Source: Proteobacteria bacterium CG1_02_64_396 (GTDB lineage Bacteria > Pseudomonadota > MNWR01 > CG1-02-64-396). From it: a DNA stretch of 64,000 nucleotides. Both the position numbers and the translations under genes were made by a program. The notes under the pieces are model-generated. The model did not search any database. It saw only the letters and a list, made by a program, of their open reading frames with translations, and was not told where the DNA came from. The stretch is taken from contig MNWR01000065.1 in the NCBI GenBank assembly GCA_001872725.1, positions 1 through 64,000 on the forward strand. The letters are read 5' to 3'. Of this stretch, positions 33,813 to 43,621 are shown one piece after another; position 1 is the first letter of the stretch; the number at the start of each line of letters is the position of its first letter.

Positions 33813-36002
33813 TCAGAAGGAATAGGCCAGATCGAGCCAAGCGGTGCGACCGAATGGATCGCCGCCGGGTAAATCGACCCGGTAAGAGCCGGCGGCGATG
33901 GCGCCCATCGGGGCGGCAGGTGCGACAACCTGGGGGGTCGGGATCGAGCGGATTTGCCGGTTGGCCAGATTGCGCACCACCGCCTTAATGTTCAAGGCTC
34001 CCATTTTATAGCGGCCCGACAAGTCGAGGCGGCTCCACCCCGCCACCCGAAGGTTGGTCAGGGTTTGCCCCTGGGCAATCCCCCCCATATCAAAGGCCTG
34101 AAAGCGACGCGGCCCCATGGTATGTAGGGCGATGCCCAGATCGACCTGGGGCAGGGGCAGATAGTGGAGGGATGCTCCCCCCGAAAGGTCGGGGCTGAGC
34201 GACAAAGGCTCTCCGTCGCCCCGGTTGCTGCGCCGGATCGCCGTTCCCCAACCGTCGATGCGCCACGACCCATCGGGTTGGTAACTCCAGCGTCCCTCCC
34301 CGCCGATGAAGCGGGCGACCCCGGTGTTGCTCCAAGCCAGGATGGGGACCGGGGTCGGCTCGAAATTGCCGTAAGTTCCCCCCACCGGCAGCCCGTAAAT
34401 TAAGGCCAGAATATTGCTGATGTAGCCGTTGCTGGTGAGCCCTTCGTACCGAAAAGCGATCCGGTTGTGGATTTCATACCCCCACAGCGCCGCCTGCCCC
34501 TGCCAACGCCCCCCCTCCCCTTGATAAGAAAGCTCAATGCCCCGCACCTGCTCCGGGGCGACCACCCCTTTGTTGGGACGGATCACCCCATCGCCGGGAC
34601 GGTCGGCATTTCCTCCAAACAGGTACAGGGGGTTCATAATCATATCGAGCCCCTGCTCCCACAGGGTGGCCAAACGGTAGGACTGACCGGCGGTGACCAG
34701 CAGGCTGTGGTGGGGAGACAGACGGTGGCGCCATGAAAACCGGGGGGAGACGAAGCGGCGACGGTCCCCATCGGCGTCGAGCCGTTGTTCATCGCCCCGT
34801 AGCCCCAAGTACCAATCGTTGTTCAGATCGGCCAGCGACCATTCGGCGAAGATCGACAGACGCCGGTCGTGGGAGGTCACCCCGGGGCTGCCCGCCCTTC
34901 CCCCTTGTTCGTAACGAATGTCGCGCAGACTGCCCCCGAGTAGAGCGTTGTGGGGGCCCCATTGTTGGTGCAGGTGGCCATCGACGATGAGGTTGTCCAT
35001 GGCCAGATCATAGTCGGGGGGTAGCCCCATGACCTGCTCGCGATCCCAAACCCGCTGTGCCGAAAGGGCGCCGCTGCCCCCTTCAAAGCTGGCGCGCCAC
35101 CAGTGTTGATCGGTGTGCCAGGGCAGGGCGCCGATATTCATCTGGGGCATGAACTGATCCACCCCCCGGCTGCCCCCTCCTTGAAATGAAATCGCGTTTT
35201 CGCCCCCCATCTGAAGGTGGGCGTTGACGGCGTAGCGCTCGGCAAGCAACCCCTGCGTTCGGGGAGGGGCTGGGTAGAGGCCGGGGATGCCGGTAGCTTG
35301 AATCTGGGCGTTGGAATGGGCGACATCCTCGATCCAATGGGGACCGGATCGGATGCGCTCCTGGGTGGCTTTGTCGTACCAGGCCGAAAGGTTCAACCCC
35401 CCTTGCCGGATCCCAGAGGTCAGCCCCTGCTCTTGCCCGTTTAAGGTGCCATCCCGGCGGGCAAACAAGGTGAGAGGGGCAAAGTTGTGGCGGGTGAACA
35501 GTTGAATGACGCCGGTGGCGGCATTGGCTCCGTAAAGGGACGAAGAGGGCCCCAGCACCACCTCGATGCGGTCGATGGCCGCCAGGGGGGGCAGCCATGC
35601 CTGCCAAAACACCAGACCATGGGCCTCTTCGAGGATGGGGCGACCGTCGACCATCACCATCACCCGATTGCTCATCAGTTGGTTGCTGCCCCGAATGCCG
35701 ATCTCGTATTGGGTTTGCGAGGTGCGGGCTACATCGAGGCCGGGGATCGACTCCAGCAGTTCGGGGATGTTGCGGGCCGCCAGCCGTTCGATCTGCTCCC
35801 GGTCCAGGGTATAGACCGTGGCGGGGGCGAGGCTGGCCGGTAGCGGTATGCGCGACGAGGTCGACAGCGAAGGGTTGCCGATGAGGAAAGACTCCAGGGG
35901 GTCGGCGTCACCCAGTGCCATGCCGGGAGGGGTAATGCCGCAACACAGCACGAGGAAAAGCCCCCAAGGCGGGGGGGTGGCTAGGGGGCGGTGTCGAATC
36001 AT
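33813..36002 (-). CDS. TonB-dependent outer-membrane receptor
   Basis: A 729-residue protein from ATG 36002; longer in-frame starts up to 36311 overlap the divergent gene. A signal peptide (about 1-30) is followed by a plug domain (TVYTLDREQIERLAARNIPELLESIPGLDVARTS, GIRGSNQLMSNRVMVMVDGRP, IEVVLGPSSSLYGANAATGVI). A 22-strand-type barrel follows, ending in a terminal aromatic residue (WLDLAYSF). The substrate is not evident. Its divergent partner is a periplasmic binding protein and kinase set, which suggests the ligand is sensed as well as imported. Confidence 0.92.
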   Translation of the reverse strand: MIRHRPLATPPPWGLFLVLCCGITPPGMALGDADPLESFLIGNPSLSTSSRIPLPASLAPATVYTLDREQIERLAARNIPELLESIPGLDVARTSQTQYEIGIRGSNQLMSNRVMVMVDGRPILEEAHGLVFWQAWLPPLAAIDRIEVVLGPSSSLYGANAATGVIQLFTRHNFAPLTLFARRDGTLNGQEQGLTSGIRQGGLNLSAWYDKATQERIRSGPHWIEDVAHSNAQIQATGIPGLYPAPPRTQGLLAERYAVNAHLQMGGENAISFQGGGSRGVDQFMPQMNIGALPWHTDQHWWRASFEGGSGALSAQRVWDREQVMGLPPDYDLAMDNLIVDGHLHQQWGPHNALLGGSLRDIRYEQGGRAGSPGVTSHDRRLSIFAEWSLADLNNDWYLGLRGDEQRLDADGDRRRFVSPRFSWRHRLSPHHSLLVTAGQSYRLATLWEQGLDMIMNPLYLFGGNADRPGDGVIRPNKGVVAPEQVRGIELSYQGEGGRWQGQAALWGYEIHNRIAFRYEGLTSNGYISNILALIYGLPVGGTYGNFEPTPVPILAWSNTGVARFIGGEGRWSYQPDGSWRIDGWGTAIRRSNRGDGEPLSLSPDLSGGASLHYLPLPQVDLGIALHTMGPRRFQAFDMGGIAQGQTLTNLRVAGWSRLDLSGRYKMGALNIKAVVRNLANRQIRSIPTPQVVAPAAPMGAIAAGSYRVDLPGGDPFGRTAWLDLAYSF

Positions 36003-36056
36003 GAGGTCGTGCACAAAACCGGTGTTTTCCGCAGGCAGGCAGGTGATGATCGCATC

Positions 36057-36926
36057 ATGGACCCGAAACATCCCATAGGTTGGCAGTGGGCATGGCCCCG
36101 GCTGGCAAAGGTGGCGGCGTTGGTATTCGGTTTGGCGGGTTTCGGTCTGGCCGATGTTGCCCCCCCCACCCTGCTGGTTGTTTGTCCCGACCGCCCCCCG
36201 TACACCGAACTGGCGGCCGCAATTCGTCCCGACGGTTGGGATGTTCGAGTTGTCGACCATATTGCGGCAGAGGGTTTGCCCAAGGTCGACGCCGCCGTGG
36301 CCTTGGGGCACGAGGCCTGGGAGGAACTCGGCCGGGCCGGATATACCGGGGCACTGTGGGTTGCCATGGTGTCACAGCGACCGGTAGAGGGACAAGGCAA
36401 GGCCATGGGGGGGCTGCTTCTGGCACCCGACATGGAGCCGATGCTGCGCCACATCCTTCACCTGTTCCCCGGTGTGCATCGCATCGGGGTTTTATTCGAC
36501 CGCACCAAGGCCCCCGACCTCTTCCCCGTTGCACGGGGGGTGACCCTGATCCCCCTGCCCATTGATCCCGAACATCCGGTTTGGCCCTCGGCCCAGCTCG
36601 ATCAAGAGGGGATCGAACTGCTGTGGCCGCTGCCCCATTCGGCGCTCTATCGGGCCGGGGTCGACGATCTGCTGTGGGTCGATATCCTGCGGCATCGCCT
36701 GCCCGCCGTCGCCCCTTCGCCCCAATTAATGGGGCGGGGTCCGGTGGTGGCATGGCAATACGATTGGCCCCTGGCGGGGGTTTGGTTGTCCCAAGCGGTC
36801 GCTCTGGGCAGGCCCCAATGGGGACGTCATCCCGTCGGCTCGTGGGTGGTCGACCCCCATGTGGCCAGGTTGATCGGTATCGATCCGGTTCGATTGCGGC
36901 GGCGTATTGAGGAATGGGAGCCATGA
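36057..36926 (+). CDS. Periplasmic substrate-binding-like protein
   Basis: A 289-residue protein; ATG 36057 with AGGTGATG upstream. A signal/anchor (residues 15-33) precedes a type I periplasmic-binding fold resembling ABC_sub_bind (PF04392): LLVVCPDRPPYTELAAAI, GALWVAMVSQRPVEGQ, LRHILHLFPGVHRIGVLFDRTKA. No permease or ATPase is adjacent. The stop overlaps the kinase start (ATGA), so it probably delivers ligand information to that kinase. The divergent spacing to the receptor gene is only 54 bases. Confidence 0.75.
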   Translation: MDPKHPIGWQWAWPRLAKVAALVFGLAGFGLADVAPPTLLVVCPDRPPYTELAAAIRPDGWDVRVVDHIAAEGLPKVDAAVALGHEAWEELGRAGYTGALWVAMVSQRPVEGQGKAMGGLLLAPDMEPMLRHILHLFPGVHRIGVLFDRTKAPDLFPVARGVTLIPLPIDPEHPVWPSAQLDQEGIELLWPLPHSALYRAGVDDLLWVDILRHRLPAVAPSPQLMGRGPVVAWQYDWPLAGVWLSQAVALGRPQWGRHPVGSWVVDPHVARLIGIDPVRLRRRIEEWEP

Positions 36927-38446
36927 TGGGCATATTGCAACTACAGCGGTGGCGGGAGCGGGCCTTGCGGTGGACGCTACGACTTTCCCCCATTGCGGCG
37001 GCGTTGGTGCTCCACGTGGGGCTACTGGTTGCGTACGAACACGAGCGGCAGGATCAAGTGGTCAGCCAGTCCCTGCACGACGTGGAGATCCTGGCCGAGT
37101 TGGTGGCCCGTCAGGCGGGGCGTTCGGTCGCCTTCGGAAACCTGCAAGAGCTCAAGGATGTGGCCTCGGCGATCAAGGCCCATGTCGGGGTGACCGGGGT
37201 CCGGGTCATCCGCGCCGACGGCCAGGTGTTGGTCGGCGACGAGGTGGAACACTCCGGGGTCAAGGTGTTGCGGCGGGAGATCCGGGATTGGTCGGCCAGC
37301 GAAGGGGCCTTTTTCTTCGGTCCCCAGGAGGGGGTGCCGACGGTGCTCGGAGAGGTCGAGGTGGTCATCGATCCCCAACCGCTGCTGCCCCATGGGGCGT
37401 TGCCCGGCGGTTATGTCTGGTTGGTGGCATTCATTTGGGGTGTGGCAGGGTTGATGGTTCTGGCATTGGAATATTGGTGGTGGCGCCCCATCGGACGGTT
37501 GCTGTCAGCCAATTGGCTTGAAGAGCGGAGCGCCGCCGCCCGCCTGCCCCCCATTTGGAACGATATCCTCAGAAAACTGCTGCAACGGCTGCGGATTCGC
37601 CGCAAACAGAACGAATCGTTTCGGGAGCGCCAACAGAAGCTTGAGCATACGAACCGAGATTTAGAAAGGGCGCTGCGACGTTCACAAGAAACCGGACGCG
37701 AAAGCGCGCTGCGCTTAAAAGAAGAAAATCGCTTTCAAGAGCGTTTTTTGGCCCAGCTTTCCCATGATTTTCGTACCCCGTTAACCGGCATTCGCTCCGC
37801 CATCGATCTGTTGGCCGATCGCCACGAGCCCTTGAGCGAGGCAACTCAAGATCGATTGATGGCCCACATCAAGGAGCAAAGCGGTCGCTTGGAGCGTTTG
37901 GTCGAGCGGGTGATGCACCTGGAGCGCTTTGCCTTGCAGGAGGAGCCGGTTTTGCTCGCCCCCCTTGATGTGCACGGGCAATTGCAAGGGCTGGTTTCCG
38001 ATTTGGATCGTGAGGTGGCCGGGGCGGGGTTGCAGATTTTGCTTGACCCCCAGGTGGGGAAGAAACATTTGCTGGCAGAAGGGAGCGCCAAGCTGATCCG
38101 GGCGGTATTCCTCGAATTGGTCCGTAACGCCATCCGCTTTACCCCGCCGGGGGGGGTAATCCAAATCGGGATCGACATCGAACCTGAGAGCCGCTGGATT
38201 TTGGTCAAGGTGCAGGACAGCGGCGTCGGCATCGAGCTGGATCGGATCGACAAGGTTATGCAAACCGGAGTCACGCCGACGCCGGGGGTGCGACCGGGGG
38301 ATCAGGGGCGTGGAGGGGGGCTGACCCGCGCACGCCGCTCGATGCAAAAAATGGGGGGGGAGCTCAAGTTGGTATCGCAACCGGGGAGGGGAACGCGGGT
38401 CGAGGTTTGGCTGCCAGGGACCGCCCAGTCCTCATCCGAGCAGTAA
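36923..38446 (+). CDS. Membrane sensor histidine kinase
   Basis: A 507-residue kinase; ATG 36923 preferred (GGAG upstream, four-base overlap). Membrane helix 1 at about 23-38, periplasmic domain about 40-163, helix 2 at about 164-183, coiled coil about 225-275. HisKA follows with phospho-acceptor His281 (QLSHDFRTPLTG), then HATPase with N-box Asn402 (LVRNAIRFTPPGG), G1 Asp432 (DSGVGI) and a glycine-rich G2 at 462-466. The C-terminal ends of this gene and the response-regulator gene overlap convergently by 15 bases. Confidence 0.93.
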   Translation: MMGILQLQRWRERALRWTLRLSPIAAALVLHVGLLVAYEHERQDQVVSQSLHDVEILAELVARQAGRSVAFGNLQELKDVASAIKAHVGVTGVRVIRADGQVLVGDEVEHSGVKVLRREIRDWSASEGAFFFGPQEGVPTVLGEVEVVIDPQPLLPHGALPGGYVWLVAFIWGVAGLMVLALEYWWWRPIGRLLSANWLEERSAAARLPPIWNDILRKLLQRLRIRRKQNESFRERQQKLEHTNRDLERALRRSQETGRESALRLKEENRFQERFLAQLSHDFRTPLTGIRSAIDLLADRHEPLSEATQDRLMAHIKEQSGRLERLVERVMHLERFALQEEPVLLAPLDVHGQLQGLVSDLDREVAGAGLQILLDPQVGKKHLLAEGSAKLIRAVFLELVRNAIRFTPPGGVIQIGIDIEPESRWILVKVQDSGVGIELDRIDKVMQTGVTPTPGVRPGDQGRGGGLTRARRSMQKMGGELKLVSQPGRGTRVEVWLPGTAQSSSEQ

Positions 38447-38806
38447 TTCGCCGACCTTTCGAGACAGGGTTTCGGGATCGAACGGTTTGGTCAGAAACAG
38501 ATTAGCCCCCAACGCTAGCGCCTTGGCGGCGTCCCGATCCTGCCCTTTGGCGGTCAAGACGACGATGGGGATTTTCGCAAGCCCGGGGTCGGCGGCATTA
38601 CGAACCCGCCGAATCATCTCGAAGCCATCAAAGGGCTCCATCATCAGATCGGTGATGAGCAGCCGAGCCCCCTCACTGATTAATACATGCCATCCGTCGT
38701 CGGGGTTGTCGATGGCGCTGACCTGGTAGCCGTTTTTCAGCGACAACAAAATCTCAAGGGGAATCAGGACCCCTTGATCGTCTTCCACGATGACGATATC
38801 CCACAT
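38432..38806 (-). CDS. Single-domain response regulator (CheY-like)
   Basis: A 124-residue receiver without an output domain. The acidic pair is Asp9/Asp10, the phospho-acceptor Asp53 (LLITDLMMEPFDG), Thr85 and Lys107 (LTKPF), so all active residues are intact. It is encoded opposite the kinase and downstream of the sigma54 activator. It may relay phosphate or act by protein contact on the activator, which has no receiver domain of its own. Confidence 0.94.
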   Translation of the reverse strand: MWDIVIVEDDQGVLIPLEILLSLKNGYQVSAIDNPDDGWHVLISEGARLLITDLMMEPFDGFEMIRRVRNAADPGLAKIPIVVLTAKGQDRDAAKALALGANLFLTKPFDPETLSRKVGELLLG

Positions 38807-38847
38807 GGCAACCCCTTGATATCGATTGAGAATGATTGGTCTTGAGA

Positions 38848-40569
<1,722 letters not shown>

Positions 40570-40582
40570 CGGGAACCTCTAG

Positions 40583-40629
40583 GGTTAATATCAACCAGTT
40601 AATATTAACCATATCAGCCATTATTAACC
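40583..40629. promoter_or_regulatory. Three copies of a TTAATATTAACC-type palindrome upstream of the sigma54 activator
   Basis: GGTTAATATCAACC (40583-40596) and AGTTAATATTAACC (40597-40610) abut, and a half-matching ATTATTAACC lies at 40620-40629. GGTTAATATTAACC would be a perfect 14-bp dyad, so these look like binding sites for a dimeric regulator. They sit 14-60 bases upstream of the activator start and about 80-125 bases upstream of the candidate sRNA promoter. Confidence 0.6.
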
Positions 40630-40706
40630 GAACCAAGCGGTTTGAGATCCATGATGCTCTGAATAAAAGCTCGATGCGACAACGGTTTTGGCAGCATCGC
40701 ACGGGT

Positions 40707-40722
40707 TGGCACGGTTCGTGAT
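40707..40722 (+). promoter_or_regulatory. Weak -24/-12-like element before the candidate sRNA
   Basis: TGGCACGGTTCGTGAT has a perfect -24 half (TGGCACG) but GTGA in place of TTGC at -12, losing the usually essential C. If used, transcription would begin near 40733. It may instead be chance or a partly altered site. Confidence 0.3.
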
Positions 40723-40734
40723 CTAGACGTTAGC

Positions 40735-40957
40735 GAGACTTGAGGACGGGGCCAGGGAACAAGGAGGAGCAGGGGGTGGGGAACCACCGGAGCCAGGAGG
40801 CTATGGAGGCACGAGGATCGTAGCCGCATGCAGGAGTCGGAAATGGCCCAGACGGATCAAGGAAAAGGACTCTCAGTCTTCAGGTGGAAGGGTTGGACCA
40901 CGGAGGGTAGGAGGTCAGGAACACCACGAAAAGCCCCGGGCAACCCCCGGGGTTTTT
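40735..40957 (+). ncRNA. Candidate CsrB/RsmZ-type CsrA-sequestering RNA
   Basis: The stretch has no plausible gene but about 18 GGA motifs in some 190 bases on the plus strand, followed by a terminator. Several GGA motifs lie in hairpin loops, the CsrA-binding arrangement: GGTGG-GGAA-CCACC (40775-40788), GCC-AGGA-GGC (40792-40801), ACGA-GGA-TCGT (40811-40821) and GGT-CAGGAAC-ACC (40913-40925). CsrB, RsmY and RsmZ titrate CsrA/RsmA this way. The 5' end is estimated from the -24-like element. csrA is not in the window. Family assignment rests on motif pattern, since these RNAs share little primary sequence. Confidence 0.7.
40931..40957 (+). terminator. Rho-independent terminator of the candidate sRNA
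   Basis: CCCCGGG (40934-40940), loop CAACC, CCCGGGG (40946-40952), then TTTTT; A-T pairs extend the stem at its base. It lies just downstream of the stop of the minus-strand epimerase-like gene (40961) and may serve that side weakly. Confidence 0.85.
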
Positions 40958-40960
40958 CGC

Positions 40961-41758
40961 TTATGGGGGTATCGCGTTCCACCAGGGGGAGCGAATCAGC
41001 CGTTTGGATCCGCTCTGCAATGCCAAGGCGATGGGTGAGCAATGTTGCTCGGCCTGGTCGGCGTCGATCAACCGAGGGGGGGAGAGCCCCAGTCGGCGGG
41101 CGGCTTGGGCAACGGCGTAACGTCTGAGGTAGGGGGCGCCATCGCTGAAATGAACCACGCTGCCTGCCGGGGCCAGATCCAACAGCCGTACCCCCAACCG
41201 CGCCGCGTCGCGAACCTCGATACGATTGAACCAGCGGGCGGGCCGCCAATCGATTAGGACCTCGATTTTTCCCGCCAGCAGTCGCTCTTCAAGATTTCGC
41301 CCCGGTCCCACAATCCCCGACATCCTCCAGATTTGCCCCCCCCACGCCAAGGCCAGCGCCTCGGCGGCAAGGCGTCGTCGTGCCATGGGGTGTTGCGGTT
41401 GGGTGGGGGTCGATTCGTCGATCCAACGCCCGCCGTGATCCCCCAGAACCCCGGTGCTGCTGACGTAGCTGATGCGAGTCACGTCATGACGCGCGGCGAT
41501 TTGCAAAATCCTCAAGAGTCTGGGGTCGGGCTCCAAATCGACTGGGGGGGCAATGGTGTAGACCAGGGCGTCGATGTCGCGCCATGCCGGATGGTCGATT
41601 CCGATTTCCTCGGCCATCATCGACCACCAGCCGGACCACATTTCAGGTTGATCGGGTTTTTGATGTCGTGCGATGCCAAAAACCCGGTGCCCCTGCTCGA
41701 CCAGTTCTCGGGCCAGGAATCCCCCAAAGTAACCCGCGCCGACGATGAGTACATTCAT
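40961..41758 (-). CDS. NAD(P)-dependent epimerase/dehydratase-like protein (YeeZ type)
   Basis: A 265-residue extended-SDR Rossmann protein. ATG 41758 gives the usual start MNVLIVGAGYFGGFLARELVEQGH with the dinucleotide loop GAGYFGG. YVSSTGVLGDHGGRWIDEST provides the TG-V-YG-like element and the WRMSGIVGPGRN stretch follows, as in YeeZ/YbjT-like proteins of unknown substrate. The active-site Tyr is not obvious. Confidence 0.85.
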   Translation of the reverse strand: MNVLIVGAGYFGGFLARELVEQGHRVFGIARHQKPDQPEMWSGWWSMMAEEIGIDHPAWRDIDALVYTIAPPVDLEPDPRLLRILQIAARHDVTRISYVSSTGVLGDHGGRWIDESTPTQPQHPMARRRLAAEALALAWGGQIWRMSGIVGPGRNLEERLLAGKIEVLIDWRPARWFNRIEVRDAARLGVRLLDLAPAGSVVHFSDGAPYLRRYAVAQAARRLGLSPPRLIDADQAEQHCSPIALALQSGSKRLIRSPWWNAIPP

Positions 41759-42755
41759 GATGTGTTCCATTCAAAATAGCCGTTCGCGCCACCCAGTCGT
41801 CAAGGTGATGCTGGCTGGGTTGTGCTGTTTGTGGGCGCTGGGGGCCAGCGCTGCGGAGCGGCTCTGGCTGGTGGCCGATGAGGGTCATGATACCTTGGGT
41901 GGATTGCAATGGGATGGCTCTCCCCGAGACGACAGTCGCCGGGCGGGGGGGCGGTCGGACGACCATGGCATCGAAAAAAGCTTCCAATTGCAGTATGGCC
42001 GCATGACCTATTCGGAGCGGTTGCCTGTTGGTATTTGGCACCCCTCCCGGGCGTTGACCAGTCGTGCTGATCTCGACTGGGGGGGGAGCCGGATCGATCT
42101 GTCCGGTTTTTGGGGGCCGACCCGGTTCCGCTGGACCTTCGGTGCGCAATATCAAAAGTCGCAGCAGGGGCTTGAACAGTGGTGGGACGGCGATTTGCTG
42201 TATCAAAAGAACCAGCTTGAGTTCCAGGCGGTACAACTGGAGGGGGGATTCGGCTGGCCTTGGGACTACCAACGTCTTTCGGGGCAATTCATGGCCGAGG
42301 TTGTGGGACGACAGGAGGATCAAAGTCGGAGTTTTGCAGCCGGGCAATCCGCTTTTTCGGTAGAGCGGATTCGATCGGCATGGGTCGGTTTCAAGGGGGA
42401 TGTGCGTCTGCCCCTGACCGAGGGTATTGCCCTAACCGCCGGGGGCAACTGGGATTACTCCCCTTGGAACCAGATGACCAACACCATTTTTCTCTCCTCG
42501 CCCGACGCAACGTTCCAGGGCGCCGAAGGGACCCGTTGGCAGGCTTGGGCGGGGTTTCTGGCTACGGGGCGGTTTGCGTTGGGACCGTTCCATTTGGCAC
42601 TGGTGGTGGGCATGAGCCAAACCCGTTTGAACGGCGAGACCTCGGGGCGAACGGTGGCCGATTCGACGGGAAACCTGGTGACCGCCTATTGGCCCGAAAA
42701 CCAACACCGCGAATACGGCGTCGGCATGACCCTGACCTGGAGTCCCGGGCGATGA
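41757..42755 (+). CDS. Predicted outer-membrane beta-barrel protein
   Basis: About 332 residues with a signal peptide (MLAGLCCLWALGASA before AERLW). Repeated alternating hydrophobic/aromatic strands follow (RFRWTFGAQYQKS, WAGFLATGRFALGPFHLALVVGMS, REYGVGMTLTWSPGR), a barrel-like pattern. I do not recognise a named family. The start is uncertain: ATGs at 41745, 41757, 41760 and 41808 are in frame and none has a good ribosome site. The next gene begins at its stop (ATGA), so the two are coupled. Confidence 0.65.
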   Translation: MMCSIQNSRSRHPVVKVMLAGLCCLWALGASAAERLWLVADEGHDTLGGLQWDGSPRDDSRRAGGRSDDHGIEKSFQLQYGRMTYSERLPVGIWHPSRALTSRADLDWGGSRIDLSGFWGPTRFRWTFGAQYQKSQQGLEQWWDGDLLYQKNQLEFQAVQLEGGFGWPWDYQRLSGQFMAEVVGRQEDQSRSFAAGQSAFSVERIRSAWVGFKGDVRLPLTEGIALTAGGNWDYSPWNQMTNTIFLSSPDATFQGAEGTRWQAWAGFLATGRFALGPFHLALVVGMSQTRLNGETSGRTVADSTGNLVTAYWPENQHREYGVGMTLTWSPGR

Positions 42756-43621
42756 GATGGAGCTGGGTGTTGCCCTTCTTGATGTCGGTGGCGCTGCCGG
42801 TTGGGGCCGACGGGGGGGGCATAGCCCCAATGGAGGCGGTCGAAACCCATCGGGTGGTCGAGGTGCTGGATGGCGATACGGTGGTGCTGGATAACCGAGT
42901 GCACGTTCGGGTGCTGGGAATCAACACCCCCGAAATCGCCCACCGCGACCAAGAGGCGATGCCCTTTGGTGATGAGGCGGCCGAGCTGACCCGGCGCTGG
43001 GTTTTGGGAAAACAGGTCGGTTTGGCTTTCGATCATGAGCGACACGACCGATATGGGCGACTGTTGGCCCACGTGATTCTGCCCGATGGTGAAAGCCTGG
43101 GGCGGCGATTGGTGGCGAGCGGAGTCGCTTGGGTGTACATCATTCCCCCCAATACCGCAGATACCGAGGTGTTGCTGCACCTTGAAGACCAAGCCCGCAG
43201 TCTGGGACGAGGATTATGGCGCCTACCCGACTATCGGCCCTTGCCGTTTCAGCGGGCCGAACGGGGAATGGGGGCATTCCGGCTGGTGACCGGGGTGGTA
43301 CGGGAGGTGGTGCCGGGCCGTGGAGGGGTGCTACTCAAATTCGGGGAGCGCTTCACGGTGTTTATCGCCAAGAGCGATCTCTGGCGTTGGCAAGAACGAG
43401 GGATCGACCTGGAGCGCCAATACCTTGGTCGCAGGGTGATGGTGCGCGGACGCATCAAGGATTACGGCGGTCCCTCCATTCGCATCGACGATCCCTTGCA
43501 GATTCAGCGCTTGGACCGCGATCAATCGGGGGCGGTCTCGCCCCACAGTTGGGGGTTGAGCCCCCATTGCTTGCCCATGCCAATGGCCACCTCGCTCCAG
43601 ATTTCGCTCAGCGAAGGGTGA
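42752..43621 (+). CDS. Secreted thermonuclease-family (SNase) protein
   Basis: A 289-residue protein from ATG 42752 with a signal peptide (to VGA/DGG). The SNase OB-fold domain has VVEVLDGDTVVLDNRVHVRVLGINTPEIAH, with Asp, Arg and the general-base Glu, then DRYGRLLAHVIL and SLGRGLW. A C-terminal extension (VREVVPGRGGVLLKF...MVRGRIKDYGGPSIRIDDP) looks like a second OB fold. The last 100 bases overlap the convergent flavoprotein gene. Probably degrades extracellular or periplasmic nucleic acid. Confidence 0.9.
   Translation: MRWSWVLPFLMSVALPVGADGGGIAPMEAVETHRVVEVLDGDTVVLDNRVHVRVLGINTPEIAHRDQEAMPFGDEAAELTRRWVLGKQVGLAFDHERHDRYGRLLAHVILPDGESLGRRLVASGVAWVYIIPPNTADTEVLLHLEDQARSLGRGLWRLPDYRPLPFQRAERGMGAFRLVTGVVREVVPGRGGVLLKFGERFTVFIAKSDLWRWQERGIDLERQYLGRRVMVRGRIKDYGGPSIRIDDPLQIQRLDRDQSGAVSPHSWGLSPHCLPMPMATSLQISLSEG

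Noticed and set aside
40828-41127. Plus-strand ORF of 99 codons across the candidate sRNA
   Set aside because: It runs through the terminator hairpin into antisense of the epimerase gene and has no recognisable domain.
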